64,000 bases of DNA from a gamma proteobacterium symbiont of Ctena orbiculata (GTDB lineage Bacteria > Pseudomonadota > Gammaproteobacteria > Chromatiales > Chromatiaceae), in contig QBVC01000018.1 in NCBI GenBank assembly GCA_003058495.1, forward strand, positions 1 through 64,000, read 5' to 3'. Under the pieces are notes generated by a model, which was not told the origin of the DNA, did not search any database, and saw only the letters and a list, made by a program, of their open reading frames with translations. This document shows positions 1 to 8,477 of the stretch, piece after piece. A program made the translations under genes and the position numbers. The first letter of the stretch is position 1, and each line of letters opens with the position of its first letter.

Positions 1-107
1 CGATCCAGGAGGCATCTCGAAAATGGACCATGCCCATCCGGAACTGGAAGACGGCACTGAACCGCTTTATGATCGAATTTGAAGACCGTCTCGCGGACTA
101 CGTGTGA
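1..107 (+). CDS. IS256-family (mutator-type) transposase, C-terminal end only
   Basis: A reading frame is open from base 3 and stops at 105–107. Its last 34 residues include KWTMPIRNWK and ALNRFMIEFEDRL, the typical C-terminus of IS256/mutator-family DDE transposases. Only this tail is in the window; the catalytic part lies upstream. The stop is followed almost at once by a sequence resembling the right terminal inverted repeat of such elements, so the tail sits at the element's right end. Identification is from recalled family sequence, not a search. Confidence 0.8.
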   Translation, partial: IQEASRKWTMPIRNWKTALNRFMIEFEDRLADYV

Positions 108-140
108 ATCGGGCAGTTACACAAAATTATTTACAGGCTC
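1..140 (+). mobile_element. Right end of an IS256-family insertion sequence with terminal inverted repeat
   Basis: Bases 111–140 hold a repeat containing ttacacaaaatt and then acaggctc. This is the usual look of an IS256-family right inverted repeat (an acaaaatt core followed by gacaggc/acaggct). It lies 4 bases after the transposase stop. The exact outer edge, about 138–141, and the 8–9 bp target duplication cannot be fixed without the left end, which is outside the window. Confidence 0.7.
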
Positions 141-2413
141 TTGCTCAATCGCTCGTGAATGAGACAAGAGACAAGATACTCTATGCCTGCAGCTCTATAC
201 AACTGGTCGAGCAGACCGCAGAAAAGGCACAGGGGTATGGCCTAGGCGTTACTACCTATTTCCGCCGCAACTACACTAATGATCTGTTTGCACGTGGTGA
301 AGCCCCATGTATAACTACTTATCAGGCCCTTTTTAACGGAAGATCAATATTCTTTAGTCAACAGATAGCTGCAGTAATATTTGACGATGCACACGCTGCG
401 GAGCACCTATTGAGAGATCATTTCTCTCTGAGAATTGAGAGAAGTACCTTTCCCGAAATCTATGAAGAATTGATAGCGCTATTCCGCTCATATCACGAAC
501 AAACAGGAAAGTCGGCGAGTTATAGAGAATTAGAAGACACTGAATGTAGTAAGATTTTCTTAGTACCTCCTTTCGAGACATTAACCAATCAAAGGGAGCT
601 CGAAAGAATACTCAATAGTGCGAAATTTCAAGAAACGCAATCAACAACATTCGCCTGGGAACATATAAAAGACTATGTGGATATCTGCTGTATCTTGATT
701 ACGGGCGCAAAAATTACCATTACACCACCTTTCATCCCTGTGCTCACGTTACCATATTTTAGTGAAGGTATAAGGCGAATATATCTATCAGCCACACTCT
801 CCGCGCCAGATGCCTTTACAAGGACTTTTGGAAGAACTCCCGATGAGGTTGTCGCCCCATCCACGACGGCTGGTGAATGTGAACGATTGATATTAATCCC
901 ATCACAATCCAGCATCAATCAAGAAGATACTCAGCTAGCTAAGCAAGTCATTGACAACAGAAAGGCGCTCATTCTAGTTCCTACCTACGCCCGTTCAAGT
1001 AACTGGCAAGGCGTATCTGAACCACCACCAAAGGAACATGTTTCTGAACATGTTACAGCATTTAGAAATTCAAATGACAAAGATAAGCTCCTGTTAGCAG
1101 CCCGATACGATGGAGTTGATTTGCCAGGAGACACTTGTCGTGTGATGGTAATCGATGATTTACCAATGGGAGTAGGCCATTTAGAACGATTTCTCTGGGA
1201 GAATTTGGGTCTGGCGAATACACTGAGGACAGCAATCGCATCTCGAATTGTACAGAGTTTTGGGCGCATATCGCGAGGAATGAGTGATCATGGCATAGTC
1301 TTACTTACAGGGCCACGGCTTGTTGAATGGGTACTCATACTCAAAAACAGAGCAGTTCTACCTGCCTTTCTTCAAAAACAGATTGACCTTGGAGATGCTG
1401 TATCTATAGAAGCTAAAACTGTAGATGACTTAAACATGGCTGCAGACCAGTGCTTAGCCAGGGATGAAGGATGGATCAACACCTATGATGAATTTATGGC
1501 TAATGCCGAACCGGAACTTTCCGACGTAGATGAGGATTTACTTACGCGATTAGCGCAATCCGAAGCAAAGTTCGCAGAGATGATGTGGCATCGTGATTAC
1601 CACCATGCTGCAAAAATATTGTCAACCACCTTAGAGGATGCCTTTTCTCTAAGTATAAACACCGGTGCTTGGCACTGTTTGTGGTTGGGCTCAGCCTATC
1701 TATACAGTGGTGATGAGGAATCAGCCAAAGAAATGTTTGCAAGGGCACATGGAAGTCAAAGAAACATACCTGCCTATCCGCGTAAAACAGAACAAATTCA
1801 GGGTGAGGACATTCCAAACCAAATTGTCGCCGTTGAGCAGCAAATTAAAATCAATGCTGATAGTACGGTTGCGTTACCTAAGGGATTGCATACCGACCTA
1901 GTTCATCTCAATGGCACAGGCTCTTCCTCTCAGACTGAGGAAGCCTTACGTGCATTGGGGCAGTATTTAGGGCTCCAGGCAAGTAGGCCGGATAAAGAGT
2001 ATGGAACAGGACCTGATGTATTATGGGTTCAGGATGGTCTACCAGCCCTATGCATTGAGGCAAAAACAGATAAAACTCATACATCAAGGTATCAGAAAAA
2101 GGAAGTTGGGCAATTAACAGACCATGTTCAGTGGGTGAGAGATAATCTAAACATACAGGATGTTATACCAATTTTTGTCGGACCAGCCGTCGGCGTGACT
2201 AACACAGCTAATCCACCCGAAGAATATTTAGTCATCGAACTCAATCAGTTCAATGATCTCTCGGAAAGGTTGATTGCCACTCTAAAGGACGCCGCAAATG
2301 AGGTACTACCCCTTACACTGGCAAACACTCTCAATGAGATGTTCAAGAAACGAACTTTGCTGTGGCCTGAAGTTTTCAATACACTTGAAAAATATCATTT
2401 AAAAAAATCATGA
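104..2413 (+). CDS. DEAD-like helicase with C-terminal PD-(D/E)XK nuclease-like domain, 5'-truncated by the IS
   Basis: The frame opens with GTG at 104, but that codon overlaps the transposase stop and lies inside the IS end. Authentic helicase sequence begins near base 141 (LAQSLVNETRDKILYACSS). Visible motifs, counted from the GTG: motif Ia-like KILYACSS, motif II DDAH (94–97), motif III SAT (229–231) and motif VI QSFGRISRG (384–392). The Walker A motif that should precede them is missing, so ATP hydrolysis by this product is doubtful. Near the end, GPDVLW (D638) is followed by IEAK (E652, K654), a PD-(D/E)XK signature. A helicase plus nuclease fits anti-mobile-element defence, but I cannot assign a named system. 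The remnant is probably a pseudogene, or is driven by an IS-borne promoter. Confidence 0.75.
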   Translation: MNRAVTQNYLQALAQSLVNETRDKILYACSSIQLVEQTAEKAQGYGLGVTTYFRRNYTNDLFARGEAPCITTYQALFNGRSIFFSQQIAAVIFDDAHAAEHLLRDHFSLRIERSTFPEIYEELIALFRSYHEQTGKSASYRELEDTECSKIFLVPPFETLTNQRELERILNSAKFQETQSTTFAWEHIKDYVDICCILITGAKITITPPFIPVLTLPYFSEGIRRIYLSATLSAPDAFTRTFGRTPDEVVAPSTTAGECERLILIPSQSSINQEDTQLAKQVIDNRKALILVPTYARSSNWQGVSEPPPKEHVSEHVTAFRNSNDKDKLLLAARYDGVDLPGDTCRVMVIDDLPMGVGHLERFLWENLGLANTLRTAIASRIVQSFGRISRGMSDHGIVLLTGPRLVEWVLILKNRAVLPAFLQKQIDLGDAVSIEAKTVDDLNMAADQCLARDEGWINTYDEFMANAEPELSDVDEDLLTRLAQSEAKFAEMMWHRDYHHAAKILSTTLEDAFSLSINTGAWHCLWLGSAYLYSGDEESAKEMFARAHGSQRNIPAYPRKTEQIQGEDIPNQIVAVEQQIKINADSTVALPKGLHTDLVHLNGTGSSSQTEEALRALGQYLGLQASRPDKEYGTGPDVLWVQDGLPALCIEAKTDKTHTSRYQKKEVGQLTDHVQWVRDNLNIQDVIPIFVGPAVGVTNTANPPEEYLVIELNQFNDLSERLIATLKDAANEVLPLTLANTLNEMFKKRTLLWPEVFNTLEKYHLKKS

Positions 2414-2632
2414 AGCAACAATTAACTCAAAACTGGCCAAGGCTAACTTTCGGAACAATCGGACCCTACACAAAACACAAATGGGGGTGGAGTAAGATCC
2501 GGTTTTGAACATTGTTTCCCCGCCTTTGCTTCGTAGAGAAATATACTCTAGCAATTCATTCTGGGGGTACTTTTTGGGGTACCTAGTAATTACTTAACGC
2601 GCAGTTTTCTTTATTTACAATATGTTATATTG

Positions 2633-2658
2633 GTTTTTCGAGTGAGCCCGCCCCACCA
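2633..2658 (+). other. tRNA/tmRNA-like 3' end, possible attachment-site remnant
   Basis: The sequence reads ttcgagt (T-loop-like), then a GC-rich stretch gagcccgcccc, then acca. This resembles the last ~22 nt of a tRNA or tmRNA with an encoded CCA. No body of a tRNA precedes it: the bases before it do not pair as a T-stem. About 60 bp upstream lie two gggg(g)tac words separated by five T, a motif I associate with integrase-proximal island ends. I infer an att-site remnant. Confidence 0.3.
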
Positions 2659-2923
2659 ATTTCATATTAAAAAACAATGCTGAACAAGTTTTTTTGCCTA
2701 TTCTGTACTTTGCTCTTGGATTTGTTTTAATCCATGGTAAACCCATCAAGTTGTATGGGCAACGGAGTAGCAATGTTTCACTTTCGATGAACCAAGTTGG
2801 GTAATCTCTGTTGGATGATACCAAAGCCGTTTGGTATGTCGTAAACGCGATATTTTTACGCCTGAGTCTGGTCGACTGAAATTCAACTGGAATGGATTCA
2901 AACACACTTAATCACAACACCAA

Positions 2924-2940
2924 TTGTCACTTTTTGACAA
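2924..2940 (+). promoter_or_regulatory. Dyad ttgtca-N5-tgacaa with −35-like ttgaca upstream of the Nudix operon
   Basis: A perfect 6-bp inverted repeat overlaps a consensus −35 hexamer ttgaca (2934–2939), about 115 bp before the Nudix start. A weak −10 (cactaa/actaaa) follows at 17–18 bp. It could be an operator over the promoter of the two-gene module. The dyad is short enough to be chance. Confidence 0.3.
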
Positions 2941-3056
2941 TGAGTACGACCTTGGTCACTAAAGAGACTCGGTAAAAAGCATCTATACTTCCTAAGACTC
3001 AATCAACCTTATTTAAAATATAAGTGCTTAAACACTGACCGTAATTCCATTTCAGG

Positions 3057-3830
3057 ATGAAGATCACTGTTGCAGATCTATTAGGGAACCAAATTCCAAC
3101 GGCATACAATGACCGTTTGTTCTGGTTCGCCAGCTCTACCCAGTGGCGCACTGGGGATCTACGAATCGACATCGATAATACAGCCGGATTGGTCTCTCTC
3201 GACCCAGAGCTGGCTACTTCCATGAGTCTTCCAACCGTAGATGACCTCGCCAAACAGTCACCGGCAGGAAAATTTGCCTCAGGGACGGGACCTATGCTTG
3301 TTTCTAGCGGGGTGCTCCTCTGGTTGAATGGGCGGCTTGCCGTCACCCGCCGATCTCACGATGCTCGCTACGATCCTGGCCATTGGACAACTCCCGCCGG
3401 CCGTTGTGACAGTACTCCGAGAATAACGGCTTTCAAGGAGGCGGCGGAGGAAATTCAAGTGCGGCAACCGGACACAGGACAGATTTGGATCCCACGGGAG
3501 GCGCACAAATCGCTTCAAGACAAGGCTAAGGAGTACCCAACAAAATTAGGCTTCCCTCCGCCGATCACGGCACCGTTGGTGACTGTACAAACGTTTCTGG
3601 ACGACACCCAGATCGAAGAATGTCAGATGTGGGCATGCTTTGTAGCCCACTGCAACACCCTGGAGTTGCGTCTGCCGCTAGTGGCGCAACTACCTTTCGA
3701 ACCCGAATTATCGAATCCGGAGTACGGTACGCCCGCGCTTATCCTCTCACATACAGAGTTGCGCCGCCGTGATCTAGTGCCCGCCTTGGCTTTTTTCTTG
3801 GAGGAAGTACAGCAGTATGAGTACGAATGA
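3057..3830 (+). CDS. Nudix hydrolase-like protein (divergent Nudix box)
   Basis: 257 residues. The centre carries a Nudix-like segment: a beta strand SSGVLLWLNGRLAVTRRS, then GHWTTPAGRCDS (G115) and KEAAEE (127–132). The canonical box is G-x5-E-x7-REUxEExGU. Here the REUxEE core is present as KEAAEE, but the loop is two residues shorter, the first Glu is Pro and the final Gly is Gln, so metal binding may be altered. Nudix enzymes hydrolyse nucleoside diphosphate-X compounds; the substrate here is unknown. The gene overlaps the next one by 14 bp, so the two are almost certainly co-translated. N-terminal residues 1–80 are not recognised. The start is ATG 3057 with only a weak cagg ahead of it. 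Confidence 0.7.
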   Translation: MKITVADLLGNQIPTAYNDRLFWFASSTQWRTGDLRIDIDNTAGLVSLDPELATSMSLPTVDDLAKQSPAGKFASGTGPMLVSSGVLLWLNGRLAVTRRSHDARYDPGHWTTPAGRCDSTPRITAFKEAAEEIQVRQPDTGQIWIPREAHKSLQDKAKEYPTKLGFPPPITAPLVTVQTFLDDTQIEECQMWACFVAHCNTLELRLPLVAQLPFEPELSNPEYGTPALILSHTELRRRDLVPALAFFLEEVQQYEYE

Positions 3831-5802
3831 AAGACCGAACCTGGTTTATCTGACCGGGCTGGCTTTAAATAAACGACTGTTACAAGAGCTGTTTCAGTTC
3901 GTGGCCCAAGATCCAGATTACACAAAGTACCTCGAAGAACTGAGCGATTTTCTCCAATCAGCCGGGAAGGGAACTTTATCCGATGACCAAAAGCAGATCC
4001 GTGATCAGCTTGAGGGTGCAAATGATGTTCTCGGATGGATCAGTTTAGGCGTGGCACCGATAGCCACCGCGACCACAGTAATGAGTGGTCTGTTTCTGCT
4101 GTCCAAATGGTTTTTGCATGCTTATGAGGCTAATCGAAGAGGTTTGCAGAAGGAGACGTTTGCTGGCCAGAAATTCCTTGACGAACTTAGTAAGAGTCGG
4201 GAAATTCTCAACCACATCGACGCTTACCGCCCATTGGATTTCTTCAGTCTCTATCTAGCAAATCCGACCGACATCCGGGGCGCAGTCGCCCTCGCGGCAG
4301 GTAACGAAGAGCTGGACCGATGTTACAACTTGAGTTGGGGATTCGCGGACGAACCATTCTACAAAAACCGATTCATCGATTCCGTTATCCTACGCTTCAA
4401 ACCATCTCTGTTGAATAAGTTACAGGGACATCCAAAGGTATTGGGAGACAGAATGTCGACCTTCGATGATATCCAACTTATTCTCGATTGTCTTCACTAT
4501 GTGTATTTCGCTCATGGGATGGACACCCTGACATCCCGCGCATTGGCGGAGCTCTCAACGAAGTCTCAACAGAATCGAGGCCCGACTGGCGGCTATTTGG
4601 ACGTTCTACAGCAAATGAGCGACACAACCCAAAATGAGTTCATTAAAGCCATGTCGAATCGTTCCTTGTTCGGCATCGGCTTGCTCAGTCGCTGTTTGGC
4701 AGAGTTAGTGGCGCAAATCTACAAAGCTTATGAAGAGCGCTCGACTACCACCTCGGAGAATCCGCCACGGTTAACAGTATACTGTGATGAGTCGGACAGG
4801 GTGCGTTGTTTATTCCTACGTGAACTGCTGGAGTGTGCAGGATCGCCAGAACTAATGGAGATCGTTGATAGCCCAGAAGAAGCAGACTTGTCGATACAGT
4901 TGATCGAGTTTAATGATCCACTGGACCACTTGTCAGACTTTCCGGAGTATAACGGCGCCAAATCCTTTGCGCACTTTTTCCGCGGTGACAATGGTGCGGC
5001 TCCAGACTTGGATAACCTGCGACTCAAGGTGCCAGTGAAGCTTTTATTGTCCCTCCCCTTGGAGAAGGGTACACCATCGCAAAAGGCACTACTACCATCC
5101 AACCTCGTGGGATCTTGGCCATCATCGGCAGAATTAAATGTCATTTGCGTGGGCGGTGTCGAACACAACCGCCCCCTCATGCGTTTGGTCAACCGGCACC
5201 GTCAGACACATCGTGAGAATCGAGTATTCGGATTTATGGATAATATCTTTGACTTCACGCACCGCTGGCAGCACAATAACGACGATAGCTTCGAGAACCT
5301 TTTCATAATGGGCGTGGGACAACCGGTGTCAGCCTTCAACCAAGTGCTACTGTCGCGCCAAGACAGCACAGACGGACTAAAAAGTGTGAGCCGTGAGGCT
5401 AAACTGTTGTATTTCGAGATCGACTGTCCTCATCTAAATCAGACTGTAAACGTGGTGAGCGTGTACGGTTTCTCAGCAGTTTCCTCAATGCTCGCGACGC
5501 TGTACTCAATTGCCAACATAAAGGAAGCCTGCACTTCTCGCAATGATCTCACCTTCAGCCTAGCCGCCCACGCAACCAGCTATCCCGATGATGTGGTTTC
5601 ACGTGGTACTACCATTTTTCTGCGATTTAAGGCCGACTCTGAGACGCACCTTCTGGATCTAGCCGGGGGGCTCGATGCTTTTTCATTTGTGCGCCAGGAC
5701 GCAGATGGAAAGCTATTATCATACATCAGAACACTCGAAAATAGGGGCGGCGCAGTCGAGGAACGAAGGACCGGACGAATCCATGCCACCCATCAGCCCT
5801 AG
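3817..5802 (+). CDS. Membrane-associated protein of unknown family, partner of the Nudix protein
   Basis: 661 residues, not recognised. A hydrophobic stretch at about 72–100 (GWISLGVAPIATATTVMSG and on to LFLLSKWF) should be one or two membrane helices. A soluble region follows. The C-terminal half has alternating strand/helix patterns that could be Rossmann-like: LTVYCDESDRVR, NVICVGGVEHNRP (from residue 441) and VVSVYGFSAVSS (from residue 546). This fold guess is weak. It begins inside the end of the Nudix gene, with a ggagga about 12 nt before the ATG. A nucleotide-processing enzyme fused by overlap to a membrane protein, in an accessory region beside a helicase–nuclease, suggests a signalling or defence effector pair. 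No function can be asserted. Confidence 0.65.
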   Translation: MSTNERPNLVYLTGLALNKRLLQELFQFVAQDPDYTKYLEELSDFLQSAGKGTLSDDQKQIRDQLEGANDVLGWISLGVAPIATATTVMSGLFLLSKWFLHAYEANRRGLQKETFAGQKFLDELSKSREILNHIDAYRPLDFFSLYLANPTDIRGAVALAAGNEELDRCYNLSWGFADEPFYKNRFIDSVILRFKPSLLNKLQGHPKVLGDRMSTFDDIQLILDCLHYVYFAHGMDTLTSRALAELSTKSQQNRGPTGGYLDVLQQMSDTTQNEFIKAMSNRSLFGIGLLSRCLAELVAQIYKAYEERSTTTSENPPRLTVYCDESDRVRCLFLRELLECAGSPELMEIVDSPEEADLSIQLIEFNDPLDHLSDFPEYNGAKSFAHFFRGDNGAAPDLDNLRLKVPVKLLLSLPLEKGTPSQKALLPSNLVGSWPSSAELNVICVGGVEHNRPLMRLVNRHRQTHRENRVFGFMDNIFDFTHRWQHNNDDSFENLFIMGVGQPVSAFNQVLLSRQDSTDGLKSVSREAKLLYFEIDCPHLNQTVNVVSVYGFSAVSSMLATLYSIANIKEACTSRNDLTFSLAAHATSYPDDVVSRGTTIFLRFKADSETHLLDLAGGLDAFSFVRQDADGKLLSYIRTLENRGGAVEERRTGRIHATHQP

Positions 5803-5982
5803 TCCATTCGGCTGGGGAAATGTGTGATTTGTGTATATTGCTCTCGATCAGTAACTATGCTGATTAAATTCACCGTGGATCACTTGTAAGGAATTCAATG
5901 AAAGCAAATACCACGAAGATGGCTGCCTGCCCTACGTTGATAGAGCTGCTATCTGAAAAGCCCATCCGTGGGATGGTCAGAG

Positions 5983-6156
5983 CTAATGGCGAGAAATCAG
6001 TAGATTGTCCAGCTTGTTCATATCCAGAAAACGCTGATACATGCGAATCATCTCTTTATCGTGGTCATTGACCGGTGGCGTATGCTCAGAGATCTTCTTT
6101 TTGTAGTAATCGCGCCGATCATCGGATGAGATAGCGAAAAGTTTTACAAAATCCAT
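5983..6156 (-). CDS. Small acidic/basic hypothetical protein (57 aa)
   Basis: I chose the ATG at 6156 because ggagg lies 5 nt upstream of it. A TTG at 6210 would add 18 residues but has no ribosome-binding site. The product starts MDFVKLFAISSDDRRDYYKK, is charged, has no cysteine or membrane segment, and ends DNLLISRH. It is not recognised. It stands alone between the accessory region and the EPS locus, in the same direction as the ATPase that follows. Confidence 0.45.
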   Translation of the reverse strand: MDFVKLFAISSDDRRDYYKKKISEHTPPVNDHDKEMIRMYQRFLDMNKLDNLLISRH

Positions 6157-6381
6157 ATCCGCCTCCAGGTAGTCGTTATCGCCCGGTTGAGCGGGAATAA
6201 AACTACTCAAGGAAGCTTAAGAGTTGCTGAAGGTCCGTCGTCCTATTTGTGGATATTGGGAAATTGTGTGACCTATTTCACAGAATAGATCGGCCCGGGA
6301 TAGGCGAATCCCATTGACTTAAATCCTTACCATATTGATCGGATAAGTTGACGATACCCTGCTCCCCAGGCAGGGAGAAGA

Positions 6382-7365
6382 CTATTTCTCATTGTTGTAT
6401 TTTTTGAACAACAGCTTTGCCGACTCCCGATTGAAGTTGGTAACCCGACGCTCCTGGCCCTTGGCGTCCGCCTGTTGTCCCGAGACAGCGGCCGGCTGTT
6501 GATTGAAGGGGTAGGTGCCTTGCGCGCCGGACTTCTGCCCGTGGTCGTCTGCATGATGCGCGACGGCAGCATGTTTGTCCCGCAAGACCTTGGCTACCAG
6601 TGCGCTGTTAAGCTGAGACCGCTGGTCGGCGAATCCGTAGACCAGCGAGGTGTCGCAAATGGTATTGATGACCCGGGGAATACCGCCGCTGGCCTGGTAG
6701 ATCAGGTTTATCGCGTTGCGGGTAAAGAGCGGTTCATTGCGCCCGGCGATCCTGAGCCGCTGATAGATATAGAACCGGGTCTCCTCTTCATTGAGCCCCT
6801 GCAGATGGTAGTCCACCGAGATGCGCTGCTGAAACTGGAGCAGATCCCGGTGTTTGAGAAGTGACCGAAGCTGGGGCTGTCCCACCAGGATTATCTGCAG
6901 CACCTGGTGCTTGTCGGCATTGATATTGGACAGCAGGCGCAACTCTTCCAGTACCTCGGGTTGGAGATTCTGCGCCTCGTCTATGATCAATACGGTACGT
7001 TTATTGTTGGCATACTGATCGATGAGAAACTTGGTGAAGAGGTCGTAGAGGCCGACCTTTTGGGTTTCCCGGTAATCCAGGCTGAAGGCAAACAGCAGCC
7101 ACTGCAGCAGCTCTCCCATCTCCTGATGACTGCTGCTGACGAGGCCGACAGTGATATCGTCATGAATCTGGTTGAGCAGGTGGCGTATCAGGGTCGTCTT
7201 ACCGCTACCGACCTCTCCGGTAACCACGGTAAAACCGGCCTGACTGAGCAGACCATACTCCAATGCCGTATAGGCGGCGCTGTGCTTTTCACCAAGCACC
7301 AGAAAACCGGGATCCGGGAGCAAGCTGAATGGCTTTTCGGTCAATCCGTAAAACTTTTCATACAT
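6382..7365 (-). CDS. ExeA-type AAA ATPase of the EPS/exosortase locus
   Basis: A P-loop ATPase of the ExeA/GspA-like family. From the ATG at 7365 it starts MYEKFYGLTEKPFSLLPDP, the classic family opening; an upstream TTG at 7374 is less likely. Walker A is GEVGSGKTT near residue 50 and Walker B is VLIIDEAQNL near 126, followed by the sensor-like LVGQPQLR. About 327 residues, with a low-complexity Gln/Ala-rich tail after residue 265. Such ATPases are standard members of PEP-CTERM/EPS loci, where they are thought to energise or regulate export. It lies 200 bp beyond rmlD in the same direction and starts its own transcription unit or extends the rml operon. A second ExeA-type protein closes the locus at 33.5–36.1 kb. 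Confidence 0.85.
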   Translation of the reverse strand: MYEKFYGLTEKPFSLLPDPGFLVLGEKHSAAYTALEYGLLSQAGFTVVTGEVGSGKTTLIRHLLNQIHDDITVGLVSSSHQEMGELLQWLLFAFSLDYRETQKVGLYDLFTKFLIDQYANNKRTVLIIDEAQNLQPEVLEELRLLSNINADKHQVLQIILVGQPQLRSLLKHRDLLQFQQRISVDYHLQGLNEEETRFYIYQRLRIAGRNEPLFTRNAINLIYQASGGIPRVINTICDTSLVYGFADQRSQLNSALVAKVLRDKHAAVAHHADDHGQKSGAQGTYPFNQQPAAVSGQQADAKGQERRVTNFNRESAKLLFKKYNNEK

Positions 7366-7577
7366 CCGACTCAAAATCCCTAGGAATGCAATTTAACTAC
7401 GCACGGCCAATTGGGCTCATTGTCTCATGCCATCACAATATCGGGCAATTCTTTATCGGGAGCGGTATGATCCTGATAAAGCGCAATAAAATTATAAGTT
7501 TATGAAATATTCAGCGATCCCTCAAACAACCGGGGAAATAAAGGCATAATGTGATGCAATCGACTCTATCTGAAGGG

Positions 7578-8477
7578 TCAGCCTGCCCGGTCGGCGATGC
7601 ACTGCTGCAAAGAGATCCGCCAATCGGGTAGCTGCAGTCCGAATCTCTGTTTCAGTTTGCTGTTGTCGAGCACTGAATAGGCCGGACGTTTCGCAGGCGT
7701 CGGGTAGTCCTGGGTGGGAACCGGTTGAATCGAACAGCTCTCTCCCATGAGCTCCAATATGCTCGAGGCGAAGCCATACCAGCTGGTTTCTCCCGCCGCA
7801 GTCAAATGGTAGGTCCCAAAAGGAGAGGGTGCGTCAGGCGCGAGCATGGGCAGCTTGTGCACGATCTGCGCGGTTGCCTCCGCAACCATCCGGCTCCAGG
7901 TTGGAGCGCCGATCTGGTCATCCACCACCGAGAGCTGTCCCTTTTCCCGGAATAGGCGCATCATGGTCAGCATGAAGTTGTGGCCATGGTTGCCGTATAC
8001 CCAGCTGGTTCGAAGCACCAGGGCATCGGCTCCGCTCGCCAGCAGTCGCTGTTCTCCCTCCAACTTGGTTTTACCATAGACACTTATCGGTGCCGGACTA
8101 TCCTCTTCCCGGTAGGGCCGGCCGCTATCGCCGGAGAAGACAAAATCGGTGGAGTAGTGGATGACTGTGGCCCCCAGCTCCGCTGCCAGTTGGCCGAGCA
8201 ACTCTGGTACATCTGCATTCAGCCGTCGTGAGAGATCGACCTCGGTCTCGGCTTTGTCCACCGCCGTATGGGCCGCGGCATTGATGATGAAATCCGGACG
8301 CTGCTGCTTCACCGTTGCGGTGACGGCCTTGGTATCCAGTAGATTCAGGCGAAGGCCTTCATCACCCGATAGTGTGGTGGGTATTACCTCACCGAGAATT
8401 CCCAGGGTACGCTGCAGCTCCCGGCCAACCTGGCCGTCGCTTCCCAGGAGGAGAAATTTCGCCGTGGCTGCTGTCAT
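7578..8477 (-). CDS. rmlD: dTDP-4-dehydrorhamnose reductase
   Basis: RmlD (RfbD) catalyses the last step of dTDP-L-rhamnose synthesis, NADPH-dependent reduction of dTDP-4-dehydro-L-rhamnose in the cytoplasm. The 299 residues begin with a Rossmann motif (LLLGSDGQVGREL) and carry the SDR catalytic YxxxK as YGKTK. The substrate-binding motif TSWVYG is also present. Length is normal. The start ATG overlaps the rmlC stop by 4 bp, so it is translated as the last gene of the rmlB-A-C-D operon. Confidence 0.95.
   Translation of the reverse strand: MTAATAKFLLLGSDGQVGRELQRTLGILGEVIPTTLSGDEGLRLNLLDTKAVTATVKQQRPDFIINAAAHTAVDKAETEVDLSRRLNADVPELLGQLAAELGATVIHYSTDFVFSGDSGRPYREEDSPAPISVYGKTKLEGEQRLLASGADALVLRTSWVYGNHGHNFMLTMMRLFREKGQLSVVDDQIGAPTWSRMVAEATAQIVHKLPMLAPDAPSPFGTYHLTAAGETSWYGFASSILELMGESCSIQPVPTQDYPTPAKRPAYSVLDNSKLKQRFGLQLPDWRISLQQCIADRAG

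Larger units (their letters stand above)
2414..3056. other. 640-bp non-coding stretch
   Basis: I see no convincing gene here. A 96-residue frame on the minus strand (2615–2905) has no recognisable features. The stretch contains two ggggtac words (2558–2590), a tRNA-like 3' end (2633–2658) and a small dyad (2924–2940), listed separately where supported. It separates the broken helicase from the Nudix module and may be the scar of an integrated element. Confidence 0.5.

Noticed and set aside
2615-2905. 96-residue minus-strand frame
   Set aside because: No ribosome-binding site, no domain; overlaps the tRNA-like segment. Probably chance.
5898-6071. 57-codon plus-strand frame starting ATGAAAGCAAAT, preceded by aagga
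   Set aside because: It has a plausible ribosome-binding site, but its second half overlaps the minus-strand small gene, and no family features are visible. It is the weaker of the two.
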